From Verticillium longisporum (lineage: Eukaryota > Ascomycota > Sordariomycetes > Glomerellales > Plectosphaerellaceae), in assembly GCA_019188255.1 (NCBI GenBank), contig JAETXT010000015.1:124001-188000 (forward strand): a stretch of DNA of 64,000 nt, in the 5' to 3' direction. The translations under genes were made by a program, and so were the position numbers. Below the pieces are notes generated by a model. The model saw only the letters and a program-made list of their open reading frames with translations. It made no database searches and had not been told where the DNA came from. Position 1 is the first letter of the stretch. The number at the start of each line of letters is the position of its first letter. Positions 10,861-20,921 of the stretch are shown piece by piece.

Positions 10861-12701
10861 ATGGCCTCGCCTCAGTCGCCCATGCCCGCCCGGGACGCCG
10901 AGCAGTCGGTTGAGACTCCCAGCTTGCGTGATAGCAATGACGAGAAGACGCAAGCCAACGCCAATGTCGACGCAGCCTCGTCTGACCATGCCTCAGACGA
11001 CCTCCAGCCCGTGCCCCTGTCGTGGAAGCTGGCGTCCATTGTCCTTGTCACCATGATCGGCTTTGGCTCGAGGTGGAGCTCCGGCATCACGGGCGCCATG
11101 AAGAGCACGATGAAGAAGCAGCTCAAGATCAACAACACGCAGTTTTCTCTTCTCGAGGCCAGCGAGGACTTTATGGTCACGGCCCTCATGCTGCTCAGCG
11201 GTCTCGTCACGGACCGCATCGGTGGTGCTGGTAAGGCCTGAACGAAAAGAAACTCTCGTATGAACCATGCAAGCGCTGACAGTGTCCAGGTGCTATGCTC
11301 TACGGCAACGTCATCTTTACTGTCGGCTCCATCCTTGTCGCTGGCGCGGCGCAGACCCGCTCGTACAAGTTCATGATTGTCGGCCGCATCATCAGCGCCC
11401 TCGGTGACATTGCGACTCAGGTCGCCCAGTACAAGGTCTTCTCCTCCTGGTTCGCCCCGTCCAACGGTTTCGCTTCGACCCTCGGCTTTGAGCTCGGCGT
11501 CGGCAAGCTGGGCGCCTTTGCCGGCAAGTCTTCGGCCAACATCATCGCCAAGAAGACGGGCAACTTTGCCTGGGTCTTCTGGGTCGCCGTGTTCATGAAC
11601 CTGTTCACGAACGTCGTGACGGGCGTCTTCTACTGGTTCACCAGGGTCGCGCACCGCAAGTACCACGGCGTCAGAGACCCCGCCACCGGCGAGACGCTCG
11701 TCGAGAAGAAGAAGAAGATGGACCTGCACAAGGTCGTCGAGCTTCTCTGGTGCTTCTGGTGCATCCTCTCCTTTTCTCTCTTCCAGACGAGCACTGCCAA
11801 TGTGTTCCTGCAGAACGCCACCGAGCTGGCCGAGCAGCGCTTCGACACGAGCTCCATCACGGCCGGCTGGTACAGCGCCACCACGCAATATGCCGGTATG
11901 CACCCTGCAGGCGTGTAACTGGTTCTCATGCTCACTGTCTCTGCAGGTTTCTTTATCGCTCCCATCATGGGCATCGTCATGGATCTATACGGCAACCGCG
12001 TGTCTTCCCGTACGTCTCCATTACTCTTCTTGGCCTTTTGGCCTTTGGGGCCCCCTTTACTGACACTCGCGCAGTCGTCTTCTGCGGCGTCGGCACCTTC
12101 ACCGCCATGCTGCTCGTCTGCTTCGCCAGCGGCACCTCGGGCACGGCAGCCTCATTTGGTGTCTTTGCCGTGGCCGTGAACTTTGGCCCCGTCACCATCA
12201 TTGACTGCATTCGCACGACAATGTGGGACAACTCGGTCTTTGGCACCGCCTACGCTCTCAAGGTCACGATGAACAACGCGTACGTAGCTCCTCGCCCCCC
12301 AGGCTGATCATCCATTGCTTCACAGAATACACGTTTCTAACACGTGCCGCAGCATGAACATCATCGTCAGGGTCGTCACGGGCGTCATCCAGGACAACGA
12401 CAACAACTCGTACGACAAGGTGACGATCGTCTACGTCGTCCTCGCCGGCCTCTCGGTCGTCGTGTCCGCCGTGCTCGTCCTCCTCTCGTGGCGGTCCGTC
12501 GACATTCGACACCTGCAGTGGACCAGAAAGCACCGCATCGCGCGCGGCGAGGAGCTCAACGAGCGAAACGAGCGCTTCCACCAGGAAATGGGCGCCAAGA
12601 ACAGGAAGATCTCCATGATCTGCTTCGGCTCCCTCGTGCTGCTTGTCCTCGGTGGATGGAGTGCGTACTTTTGGGGCGTCGCCACCGGTAACAACAGCTA
12701 A
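10861..12701 (+). CDS. MFS transporter, MFSD1-like
   Basis: Five exons give a 530-residue membrane protein: 10861-11230, 11290-11895, 11947-12009, 12075-12279 and 12353-12701. All junctions are GT...AG and keep frame. A roughly 60-residue polar N-terminus precedes the first membrane helix. The segment ITGAMKSTMKKQLKINNTQ followed by FSLLEASEDF and the loop SGLVTDRIGGAG resemble the MFSD1 group, whose animal members export dipeptides from lysosomes, so a vacuolar location is possible (inference). A basic loop (VEKKKKMDLHKV) separates the two six-helix halves, and the C-terminus ends soon after the last helix. The substrate in fungi is unknown. The gene ends 419 bp from the convergent hydrophobin stop. 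Confidence 0.9.
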
Positions 12702-13120
12702 ACGCCTCGTCTGATGACAACCTCGGTCGCGAGACTGATGAACGCTTGAAATGGGGACTAGGGCATTTTTTTTCTCTACGATTAATGAATCTTATAATAC
12801 TATTCTCTCAAAATGGAATTCGAAGAGGGAAACATGTACATGGTTCATACAAAAGTCCAGCAACACTGTTGTCGTATTAAGAAGTTGGGCTTGTGAGCAC
12901 CATCTTTGTGGCCCGAGAGCCCTATGAAACCATCCTTTATCCTTCAGGGCCGACTCGGTGCGCACCCTTGCCGTGTGTACCCATTTACAGTAGATACAGC
13001 TATGTAGTATGTTGCCAGTCCGAGATGGGAGAGCCGGCTCACAGAAGCCAGCTTGATATTTGCAGCTCCCACGTCAGCCGTGACAGACTGTCCGTATGTG
13101 TGGTCCGGGAACCGCGACGC

Positions 13121-13878
13121 TTAGGCGGCGACGCCAACGGGGACCTGGCACAGGACACCCTGGTTGAGCTGTGAAATGTGGGTTAGTGCGGATCATGAGA
13201 GGGCGAGAGATGGCACCTACGAGGTTGAGGGTGCAGCACTTGGCGGCCGTGCCGGCGTCGGCGCAGATCTTCTGGAAGTCCTTGGCCGAGGTGGGAGTCT
13301 TGCTGGCTGGAAGAAGCGAGTTAGTACTGATCTCGTGAGCGTTATGTGGGTGACTTACGAGCATCGCAGTTGAGAGCGAGAAGGCCGAGGACGTTAGTAG
13401 CGCAGCAGACGGGGGTCATGCTGAGGCCGGAAGGGCAAGGCGCGTAGTCGTTGTTACCGCCGTTGCCTCCGTTGTTGCCACCGTTGTTTCCGCCGTTGCC
13501 GCCGTTGTTTCCGCCGTTGCCTCCATTGTTTCCGCCGTTGCCTCCGTTGTTACCGCCGTTGTTACCACCGTTGTTGCCGCCATTGCCGCCGTTGTTTCCG
13601 TTTCCACCGTTGTTTCCACCATTGCCGCCGTTGTTACCGCCATTGCCTCCGTTGTTGCCTCCGTTGTTGCCGTTACCACCATTGCCACCATTGTTGCCAC
13701 CATTGCCGCCGTTGTTACCGCCGTTGTTACCGCCGTTGTTACCGCCGTTGTGACCACCGTTGTGGCCTCCGTTGTGGCCTCCGTTGCCACCGTAGGGCGC
13801 AGGAGTGTAGGAGTCGGTGGTGGGGAGGGCAGCGGCAAGGCCGACGAAGAAGGCGATGGCGACAGTGGTGAACTTCAT
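13121..13878 (-). CDS. Class II hydrophobin with a long Gly/Asn repeat
   Basis: Small secreted amphipathic surface protein. Three exons on the minus strand (13878-13359, 13306-13221, 13168-13121) give 217 residues. A signal peptide (about residues 1-17) is followed by a region of about 115 residues built of GGN/GGH units, then a hydrophobin domain. Its eight cysteines follow the class II pattern C-x9-CC-x11-C-x16-C-x8-CC-x10-C, and the chain ends PVGVAA. Both introns lie inside the hydrophobin domain. Hydrophobins coat aerial hyphae and conidia at air-water interfaces; the repeat may act as a flexible or wall-associated extension. A TATAAA at 14025-14030 lies about 150 bp upstream. The complementary strand of the repeat reads as a proline/leucine frame that is not a gene. 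Confidence 0.95.
13455..13797 (-). repeat. GGN/GGH codon repeat inside the hydrophobin gene
   Basis: Imperfect 9- to 12-bp units encoding Gly-Gly-Asn (and a few Gly-Gly-His at the 5' end). Synonymous third positions vary between units, which suggests that the amino-acid pattern is kept by selection rather than by very recent expansion. Confidence 0.9.
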
Positions 13879-14024
13879 TTTGATGGTTGGGGGTGGGAGA
13901 ACGAGGAGGTTCTGAAAGAGTGATTATTAGAAATAGTAGAGAGTGAAGTAAATGATTGAAAGCTGGAGTGTGATGCTGATGAGGAGAGGAGAAAGACTGC
14001 TGGAGAGAGACTGCGAGCTCTTGA

Positions 14025-14030
14025 TTTATA
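14025..14030 (-). promoter_or_regulatory. TATA box of the hydrophobin gene
   Basis: TATAAA on the minus strand, about 150 bp upstream of the hydrophobin start at 13878; consistent with a highly expressed secreted-protein promoter. Confidence 0.6.
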
Positions 14031-16158
14031 GACAATCTCCATGGCCTTGACATTCTGCCGGCGGCTTCTCGAATCGAGTGACAAAGAGAAGGGCGAGACG
14101 CAAGCTCCCTCGATCCGTCGTGATGCTGGCGTGGAGATGCCGCTTGAGCGTCGTGTCTCACGGGAGTGAAGGCCAAGGGAGGAAAAGCACCGCCGAGGAC
14201 TGAGGCGAATGTACTTTGTGCATCTAGGGAGGTTCATTTTGAGTTGCTTGACTTGACTCCGGTGCGCTTGTCTGCGGACCGCCGCTGCCGGGGCAATGTC
14301 GTAGGAGTGTTTGATTGAATCCCATATTGACAAGACATGATCAAGGGAGCTCAGGAGCCGTAGGAAGGTTCATCATGAAGCGTTGTTTCCTGGAATTTCG
14401 AGGCTCGTGACACATCTCAGTATGTTTGCACGGTGAATACCGAACAGCGTGCTACCAGCAGCCGTTGCGGCCAACGGCCAGCAGCCAACAGCGCAGTGTG
14501 CTAATTCAGGGCAGAGGCGTCCACATCTGGCGGGTCGGGATGCTTGAGGATGCAGTCTGCAGAAGAAATGACAGGTCGGTCTCCATCGGTTCGCCGGGAA
14601 AAGCAATGCTTGTGCGACCAAGCCGCAGCCCCAACCCTTTGGTCTCAAAGCCAAGCTATGCCGTGGGTGCCGTCAACCCAGGGAGAAAATTGACATTGCA
14701 TTGAGACTCTTGTGCCGCGCCGTGTCAGGGCGAACAAGAAGACCTTGAGTAGGCGGCTGTCGAGGGTAACATGACAGCTCGGCCACGGCCAGAGACGCTC
14801 AAGATGCTACTACCATGCGAGTCGTCAATAGTATTTCCTGCCAGTGACAGGAGTCATGTCTGTGTAACGCCCAGCTGCAATGATCGAACGCTGTGGGGTC
14901 AGTGATGTCTGTCCCAATCAGAGGCGGGTAGCGGTGTCAGTGTCTCATCTCAACGTCCTCCGCCGCTCCGTGATTCAAGGTACCGGATAGTGAGTACAAC
15001 TTGCAGGCGCTAGTGATGGCACCCCTTGATCGTCTCGATTATTGGAACCTCATTTGCTCACCATTGCCCTTTTCTCCGTGACCAGGCCATGGCTTGTCTT
15101 CCGAGGGTCTGGAGAAAATTGCAATTTTGTTCACGCTCTTTCTCCGCCATGGTTGTCTCACGAAGTGGCACCATTCTAGGCCCAAGTTTGCCTCGGAGCT
15201 TGCCTGCATGGCGGTGTAAGAGGCATCAAGGGTTGTCGGTGGTAACCTCAGTAGCCTGCAGCTTCTCGGAACATAACATCTTGGTTGCTACCCAGAGGTG
15301 AGCATCAAGCTGAAGCGTTCTGTAGAGGAGCCGGGGTCGGCGAGGCAGGCAAGTGAAGCCCCGTGGGCAATCAGGTGAACCAGAGAGCCACCAAATGTCA
15401 GGTGCGTCATCATTCGCTTTGGCCTGGGGATACCAATTTCCCGGTACAACGTATGGGATTCGGCAAAAGCAGTCTATCGGCCCATTGCCGGCATCAAAAA
15501 AGGAAGCACCCAAAGGGGCTTTGACGGGGTCGAGGCTCTGAGCCACTGTGGGGTACAGCACCCGAGACAAGGTGCTTCTTCTGTCTATCCTCGCCGCCGG
15601 CTCGACCTTCCGGTCCAGCCACGGTAGGCGCGTTGCCGTCTGGGGATGAGCCGTTGCCGGTGGGGAGGTTGAGGGTCTGTCATGATGCATGTCTCGATGA
15701 GTGCGCCGAGCTGAAGCAGGTTGCGTAGCGACACAAGACAGCATCAGTACTCCTTTTCAGAGACTTGCACAATGCACAAACAAGCAACGCCGCCCGATGT
15801 GGTCTGGAGGCAATTTGCCCCTATCGAAAAGGTTTACGAGTGCAGCAAAACTTTAGGCCCCTGCATGGGATTGTTTGCTGACTGGTTGACCATGAGACGG
15901 TCAACAGCCGCCAAATGTTGCAACCTGCATCGTCCCAGTTGCCATTCCACAGTTTCTGTTACGACCTGTCTATCATTAGCAAACTTTTGAGCACCAGCAG
16001 GGGTCCCGGCCGGGACCTGGGTGGGCGCGCGGAAGCGAAAGCCTCGTGAGACTCATTCTGGTTGAAGTTGCTGCTAACACGCCTTGAAGGTGTTCTGAAA
16101 AAGTACGTGCCTTGAAAGAGTCCGGGTCTGGATGGTAGCCGTCAACCCCGCGACTAAA
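14031..16158. other. 2.1-kb intergenic stretch with one 16-bp palindrome
   Basis: No coding region or RNA gene could be supported. A perfect palindrome GGTCCCGGCCGGGACC occupies 16002-16017, about 140 bp beyond the stop of the PARG-family gene. Confidence 0.55.
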
Positions 16159-17223
16159 TTACACCATCATACCACCAACGACGTCGTCAAAGACTTCGTA
16201 GTTGCCCTCGTTCCTGGTGTCGAGAACAGCAAACACGACATCCGTCCACCAGCCTCCGGCGAACTCGTTCTCGCCAAGAACCTCTCTCCAGCACCTCGCA
16301 ACCTCGCCAGGCGGGTTGTGGTAGGCACCGCATCCCAGTGCCCCGAGCACGAGCAGTCCGTGACTCTTGGCAGCGGCCATGCGAAGACAGAGCCGCATCT
16401 TGCCCTTGGTCACGTCCCGGTCTCTGGGATCGGCAAACTCGATGCGCTCCTCGGCCCCCGCGATTGTTTGCAGCCGGACTTTCCTGGTCGTGGGGTTTCG
16501 CAGTGCCGCTATGCTCAAGACGCTCACGACAGGCAGCGTGCCAAGACCGTCATCCGGGATGAGCAGATCATGCCCAGACGCCATGTCCTCGCGGATGATG
16601 ACCACATCTGGGGAGTAGATGCCCATGAGGGCGTGATCGAATGGGTAGTATCGCTTGTGCAGAGACAGGTAGAGCGAAGATCGGTAACAGAGGGCCTCTT
16701 CTTGGGCTCGCGCGCCTTTGAGCCAGCCGCCGCCAGCTCGATAATCTGAGGCGAGGTTTAAGACGGCGACGCGACCGCCATCAGGATGTGCTTCGGCAAG
16801 TTCCAGCGCAGCATTGAATGTGTCGGCATTCACGACTCTGATCGTTGCCCGAGGATGTTGCGGGCAGTCGAGCAACTTGAGTGGAGGCAAGGTCGCGAGG
16901 TGGAGGGCTTCTGAATTCGAAGCATTGACATGGGGCAGGTGAGGCAGTATGTCGGGGAGGACGGTTCGAGTCTCCTTGGCGACTTCGGCGAGATCTCTAT
17001 TGCGGCGCGTGCTGTCCGGATTGTGTGCTCTGCGGTCTCGTCCATGGCCACCTCGTCCGTGTCCTCGAGCACGATTCTGGCCGCGAGGGAATCCGCCGCG
17101 TGCACCGCGCCAGGTGGATGCGGGGTGTGAGGAGTTCATGTTGTTCTGCTGGTCATTGGGCTGTGGTCTTGGCCGCTGTGATGCGGCTGAGAAAAAGTCG
17201 CTGATATTTGTCTGTCGCGACAT
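16159..17223 (-). CDS. Microbial-type poly(ADP-ribose) glycohydrolase with N-terminal PIP box
   Basis: Single-exon 354-residue protein of the microbial-type PARG/DUF2263 macrodomain family, which removes ADP-ribose polymers. The catalytic loop is GGGWLKGARAQEE (residues 164-176), matching the PARG signature GGG-x6-8-QEE with the paired glutamates. A later VLGALGCGAYHNPP segment forms the second phosphate-binding loop. The N-terminus (MSRQTNISDFF) contains a canonical PCNA-interaction motif Q-x-x-I-x-x-F-F at residues 4-11. An arginine/glycine-rich stretch at about residues 39-65 could bind nucleic acid. Start 17223 is chosen because it places these elements at the very N-terminus; an upstream in-frame extension looks like 5' UTR. 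Role in DNA-damage response is inferred. No intron is needed. Confidence 0.9.
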   Translation of the reverse strand: MSRQTNISDFFSAASQRPRPQPNDQQNNMNSSHPASTWRGARGGFPRGQNRARGHGRGGHGRDRRAHNPDSTRRNRDLAEVAKETRTVLPDILPHLPHVNASNSEALHLATLPPLKLLDCPQHPRATIRVVNADTFNAALELAEAHPDGGRVAVLNLASDYRAGGGWLKGARAQEEALCYRSSLYLSLHKRYYPFDHALMGIYSPDVVIIREDMASGHDLLIPDDGLGTLPVVSVLSIAALRNPTTRKVRLQTIAGAEERIEFADPRDRDVTKGKMRLCLRMAAAKSHGLLVLGALGCGAYHNPPGEVARCWREVLGENEFAGGWWTDVVFAVLDTRNEGNYEVFDDVVGGMMV

Positions 17224-17573
17224 GATGTAAGGGGCCAAGAAGGAAGTACCCAAGCCGCACTTGCCGACTGACGACACTACTTGAAAGTGAAGAAGGTACG
17301 ATCTGGGGGCAAGATGAAGCTCGTGAGAGAAGGCGCACCTGACAGCTGGGTGTACGTAGCGGCTTGCTGTTGTTGGATTGGACGATTGCAGGCTGGGGCG
17401 TAGCGCCAGACCCCACTTCACACGAGTTTGAACAGGCAGCCACCACCACCACTGGCGATGGCCTGTGAGCATCGTGAGGACCAAAACCGTGAACAGGGTA
17501 TCATGAGTCTATGTTAATGATGATACATATGCTTACAGTTTGACACGCGACACACTTAGTCGGCAATGCACAT

Positions 17574-18986
17574 TCACGCCCGCGTCTTGATGGCCCCGTC
17601 AGGCACAGCATCACCAGGCTCAAACTTCCGGGGAATCAGCCCCTGCGCCATCTCAATGGCCCCCTCCATGTCGTTCTTGTTGAACAGGAAGAGGCCCTGG
17701 ATGGCTGCCGTGCTCGTGTGCCGGTGTCTCGTTTCGTCATCCTGGCCATTGCCAAACAATCCAAGCTCATCGAGCCTGGCAAGGAACCTCTCGCGAGCCG
17801 ACCCGTCAACGTCGATGTCGCCATAGAATCGATCCCACATCTGGCTTGCCTGGTGCCTTGACGCCTCGCCGATTCGCATCATCATGTCTACACGCCCTGG
17901 TCGAATCAACGCAGGGTCCAAGCGATCGATGTGGTTCGTCGTCAGGAACGCGATGCGCTCCTCTCCCGCTGCCAGGCCATCCAGTGCGTTGAGCAGTCCA
18001 GAGAAGGTGACTGTCGCACCGTTGTAGCCGTCCGTGTCGCGTTGTCGCCGGTTGACAAACGCCGCATCCGCATCTTCCAGTAGCAGTATGCTGCGCTTCG
18101 GAAGCTTCGTCAGGAGAAAAGCCAGCTTGTCGTCCGTCATGCCCATCTCGCTGAGGTTGACCATGGCCACGCTAAAGTCCAGCTCGCCCGCCAGCGCTTG
18201 GATGAACGAGCTCTTGCCACTGCCAGGCGGACCAAACAGGAGGTAGCCTCTCCGGTAGGGGATGCCCCGGTCGACGTACCACTGCTGTCGCGTCATAAAG
18301 TCCTTGACGTCGTCGACGATGCCCTCCTTGACGCCCTCGTCTAGCACCACGGACGCCAGCGGCCTCTTTTTCCTCGGTTCTCCCAGCGGCGCCCAGTCCA
18401 TGCCCCTCGCCGGGTACTCAGTCGTCTTGCCCTCCTGCGCCTTTGCCGCCAGCATGTGCGCCTCGGCGAACACGTCTTCAAAAATGTGTCGGTGCGCCCA
18501 CAGCGCCGTCAGCTGCACAACCTCGTGCGGCTCTCCCGTGTTCATGTTTGCCGTATTGTGCTTCTCGCGATTGACGGCAATGTACGCGTTCTTGTGCTTG
18601 ATCACATGGCGTCCGTATCCGGGCTGCAGGAAGAAGTGTGCTGGACCGGGGCCCCCTCCGCTAAGCGCACCACCTCGGGCGCCCGCCGTGGTCGTCTGCA
18701 CGGAGAGGTTGTGGATGCGCGTGATGCGCGACGCGACAAAGCCCGGGGTCGGCCGCGGCTGTGAGAGCCAGGCGAGGATCCATGGGTAGGCGGGGTCTTG
18801 CTTGCTGATCTCGACATTGACGAGGAGGCGGCGGCGCGCGGCGCCCGCGGCGATGAGGACGCCCTTGCGGCCAAACGCGGCTACGGCGCCGATGGATGCG
18901 AGCCCGATGCCACCGGCGAAGAGAGGATTATCGAAGAGTGTATTGATATTGAGGAGGGATGCAGCGTCTGGCGAGGTCGAGGACAT
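17574..18986 (-). CDS. BCS1-type AAA ATPase (mitochondrial complex III assembly family)
   Basis: Membrane-anchored AAA protein of 470 residues. One hydrophobic helix (about 22-40) precedes a basic import-type segment (AARRRLLVN), the BCS1-specific domain and then the AAA module. Walker A is GPPGSGKSS (252-260), Walker B is ILLLEDADAAF (300-310), and the sensor region TTNHIDRLDPALIRPGRVD follows. Yeast Bcs1 translocates the folded Rieske protein across the inner membrane. Fungi carry several BCS1-like paralogues of unclear duty, so this may not be the orthologue. The ATG at 18986 starts the conserved MSST-type N-terminus; an upstream in-frame ATG at 19061 would add 25 residues. It lies on the same strand as the PARG gene, 350 bp upstream of it. 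Confidence 0.92.
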   Translation of the reverse strand: MSSTSPDAASLLNINTLFDNPLFAGGIGLASIGAVAAFGRKGVLIAAGAARRRLLVNVEISKQDPAYPWILAWLSQPRPTPGFVASRITRIHNLSVQTTTAGARGGALSGGGPGPAHFFLQPGYGRHVIKHKNAYIAVNREKHNTANMNTGEPHEVVQLTALWAHRHIFEDVFAEAHMLAAKAQEGKTTEYPARGMDWAPLGEPRKKRPLASVVLDEGVKEGIVDDVKDFMTRQQWYVDRGIPYRRGYLLFGPPGSGKSSFIQALAGELDFSVAMVNLSEMGMTDDKLAFLLTKLPKRSILLLEDADAAFVNRRQRDTDGYNGATVTFSGLLNALDGLAAGEERIAFLTTNHIDRLDPALIRPGRVDMMMRIGEASRHQASQMWDRFYGDIDVDGSARERFLARLDELGLFGNGQDDETRHRHTSTAAIQGLFLFNKNDMEGAIEMAQGLIPRKFEPGDAVPDGAIKTRA

Positions 18987-19920
18987 GACGAGGGGGGTCG
19001 GGGTTCGGTGAGGTGCATGACAGACGAGAGAGTGTCGCGATGGCATGCTCGAAATTTCCATTGCTGGACAAAACGACTATGTTGACTAATCTCGGTGGGT
19101 CGGTGAGACCCGGTAAAGTGGAGGCTCGGTGAGCTACCCCTGGATATCTTGAACGCTATATAGCTATGGCTGTGTGGTCAACACGTCGTGGATCGGATTC
19201 GAGCAGGAAAAGCTGATTGCTCGTAACTCGGCAAATTTCTGTTCAGAACCCGTCTCCATGATAATCATCAATCCAAGGTTCCCCTTGGATTACCTCTCGG
19301 CACAACGTACAAGCTATTTGGTAGGCATCTTTCAATGTATGAGTGTTCCTACGACTGGCATAGAATACTAAGTGATTCATGATCGTGTAAATCCGACATT
19401 TGCAACACCTGTTACGGCCCGTGATGCTCGCCAATCCACGTGTTTCATGAATGGGTTGATACACGTAGCAATGACAACAAGTAGAACATGGGCCTTCGAG
19501 AATAGTGGCTCAATCAACATAGGACACTCGCGTCTTCAGATAAAGGTTTGTATTGCTCTGTCATCTCTGACTGGTATTGATCTTGCCACAGGGATAAGCT
19601 TTCATGAAACTTTCTCAGCGTCAAGAACATATGCGCTATTGAACGAATCTGCATTTTCCAAGCTATGCGGTTTGAACGAACGGTACGTATTGGGCCCGAC
19701 CCTGTTGCCCAACTTTCTGACTTAATCGTCAATCCCGAAGTAGGAGTACTGGTGGATGTCACGCCACGATTGCGCCCAACGAGACTCCCACTACGTGGTT
19801 TGTCAGACGGTGTGAGACTGGCAAAGGTCCAAAGGACGTTTCAAACCAAGGGTGGGTTGGGAGCGGCCTGCTTGGGCGTCAAACTAAGGATCGGAGGTTC
19901 GAATCAGTTTGTAGCTCACC
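18987..19920. other. Intergenic stretch, no gene seen
   Basis: Contains the BCS1-like promoter and the 3' flank of the RALF-like gene. No coding potential was supported. A T-loop-like string at 19891-19906 has no matching stem. Confidence 0.55.
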
Positions 19921-20172
19921 CTAATCAACCTCAACTGTAGCGATGTCGTTCTCAGTGAATTCTCTAGCGCAATAACCGATCCTGGAACAGCCCCTGGTGT
20001 ATCCATTGGCAGGACCTTCTGTTGCATAGTAGCACCGTTTGATGGGCTCGTTCTGGCCGTAGCATGGGAATGTGTCTCTCTTCAGTGCGCCGTAGGAAAT
20101 ATATGTTCTTTCCCCTTTGCCAGCCATTGCCAGCGTGACGAAGGAAGCGATAACAAGAGTTCCGATTTGCAT
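19921..20172 (-). CDS. Secreted RALF-like (rapid alkalinization factor) peptide
   Basis: Intact, intronless 83-residue secreted protein. A signal peptide covers about residues 1-18 (ending LAMAG). The mature part opens with TYISYGALKRD, matching the YISY receptor-contact motif of plant RALF hormones, and continues to PC, RC, RGCSRIGYC: cysteines 37, 47, 62 and 68 (spacing x9, x14, x5) as in RALFs. Plant RALFs usually carry a longer propeptide with an RRxL processing site; none is present here, as in the short RALF homologues reported from plant-associated fungi such as Fusarium. In plants RALFs act through FERONIA-type kinases and raise apoplastic pH, so mimicry is the obvious hypothesis. About 13 residues trail the last cysteine. 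A TATAAG lies at 20275-20280. The nearest neighbours are BCS1-like and transposon debris. Confidence 0.9.
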   Translation of the reverse strand: MQIGTLVIASFVTLAMAGKGERTYISYGALKRDTFPCYGQNEPIKRCYYATEGPANGYTRGCSRIGYCAREFTENDIATVEVD

Positions 20173-20274
20173 CTTGCCAGTTAAGTCTTGTAGGAAGATT
20201 GAATTATTTGGACCCAGTGATGAAGGATGAGGTGCTGTGACGGCCAGTGTAGTGGCGGACAGGTAAGGTAGGTA

Positions 20275-20280
20275 CTTATA
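20275..20280 (-). promoter_or_regulatory. TATA-like box of the RALF-like gene
   Basis: TATAAG on the minus strand, about 105 bp before the start codon at 20172. Confidence 0.45.
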
Positions 20281-20333
20281 GGCAATCTCGGTGTCATCTC
20301 TTCTGCCTCGACAGAACCTCCCGCACCCGAATT

Positions 20334-20372
20334 TACAAGCCGATTATACAAGCCGATTATACAAGCCGATCA
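20334..20372. repeat. Three tandem 13-bp units upstream of the RALF-like gene
   Basis: Unit TACAAGCCGATTA repeated at 20334, 20347 and 20360 (last copy with one change). It sits about 160-200 bp before the RALF-like start, where regulatory sites would be expected. Confidence 0.85.
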
Positions 20373-20921
20373 CGTCGAAACTGCGTCCAAGAGATGATTT
20401 TCGCATGACTGCAAACTCTTGAAGCCGAGACATGCTCTTACGCGAGCTGCAACGTGAAAGTCAGGGCTGAGTCAGGCACGGAAGCGAACGATTGACTCTG
20501 CACTTGATACCCATCGTGGCATCGTGCCATGCTTATGCAAGGCATGCCTTGTTAATATGCTAAAGGAGTTCCATCCATGACGTTTGTCCACGTGTTCGTT
20601 CTAGTTCCCGCAGTAGTAGTGGCTCACTTTTAACTCTGTCTCCAATAGCCTACAATGGTGAATAACAAGCTGGCCATCTTACTCTGCGAGGTCTCTGGTC
20701 CTTTCCCCGGGTTGCCAGCTAGTTGAACTAATACACATGCTCTTTCAATCTTTTAGTGCACAATACTAGGGAGACAGCCCTGTGTCATCGATTCATCGCA
20801 GTCGCCTGGCATAGAGCGCAACTTAGGCTCCACTTCTACACCGCCCATGTCTAGGGTTAGGAATACCCAAATGGTCTCGTGGGTATTGTGGGGGAGTGGA
20901 TATTTGGGCTTTCTAGGTTAC

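Noticed and set aside
1..13000. Secondary-metabolite cluster around the P450
   Set aside because: No backbone synthase or tailoring set is present; neighbours look like nitrogen and general metabolism genes.
13451..13753. Plus-strand proline/leucine-repeat frame
   Set aside because: It is the complement of the hydrophobin Gly/Asn repeat, with no supporting features.
19891..19906. T-loop-like string GGTTCGAATC suggesting a tRNA gene
   Set aside because: The bases around it do not form a T stem, and no acceptor or anticodon arm could be drawn.
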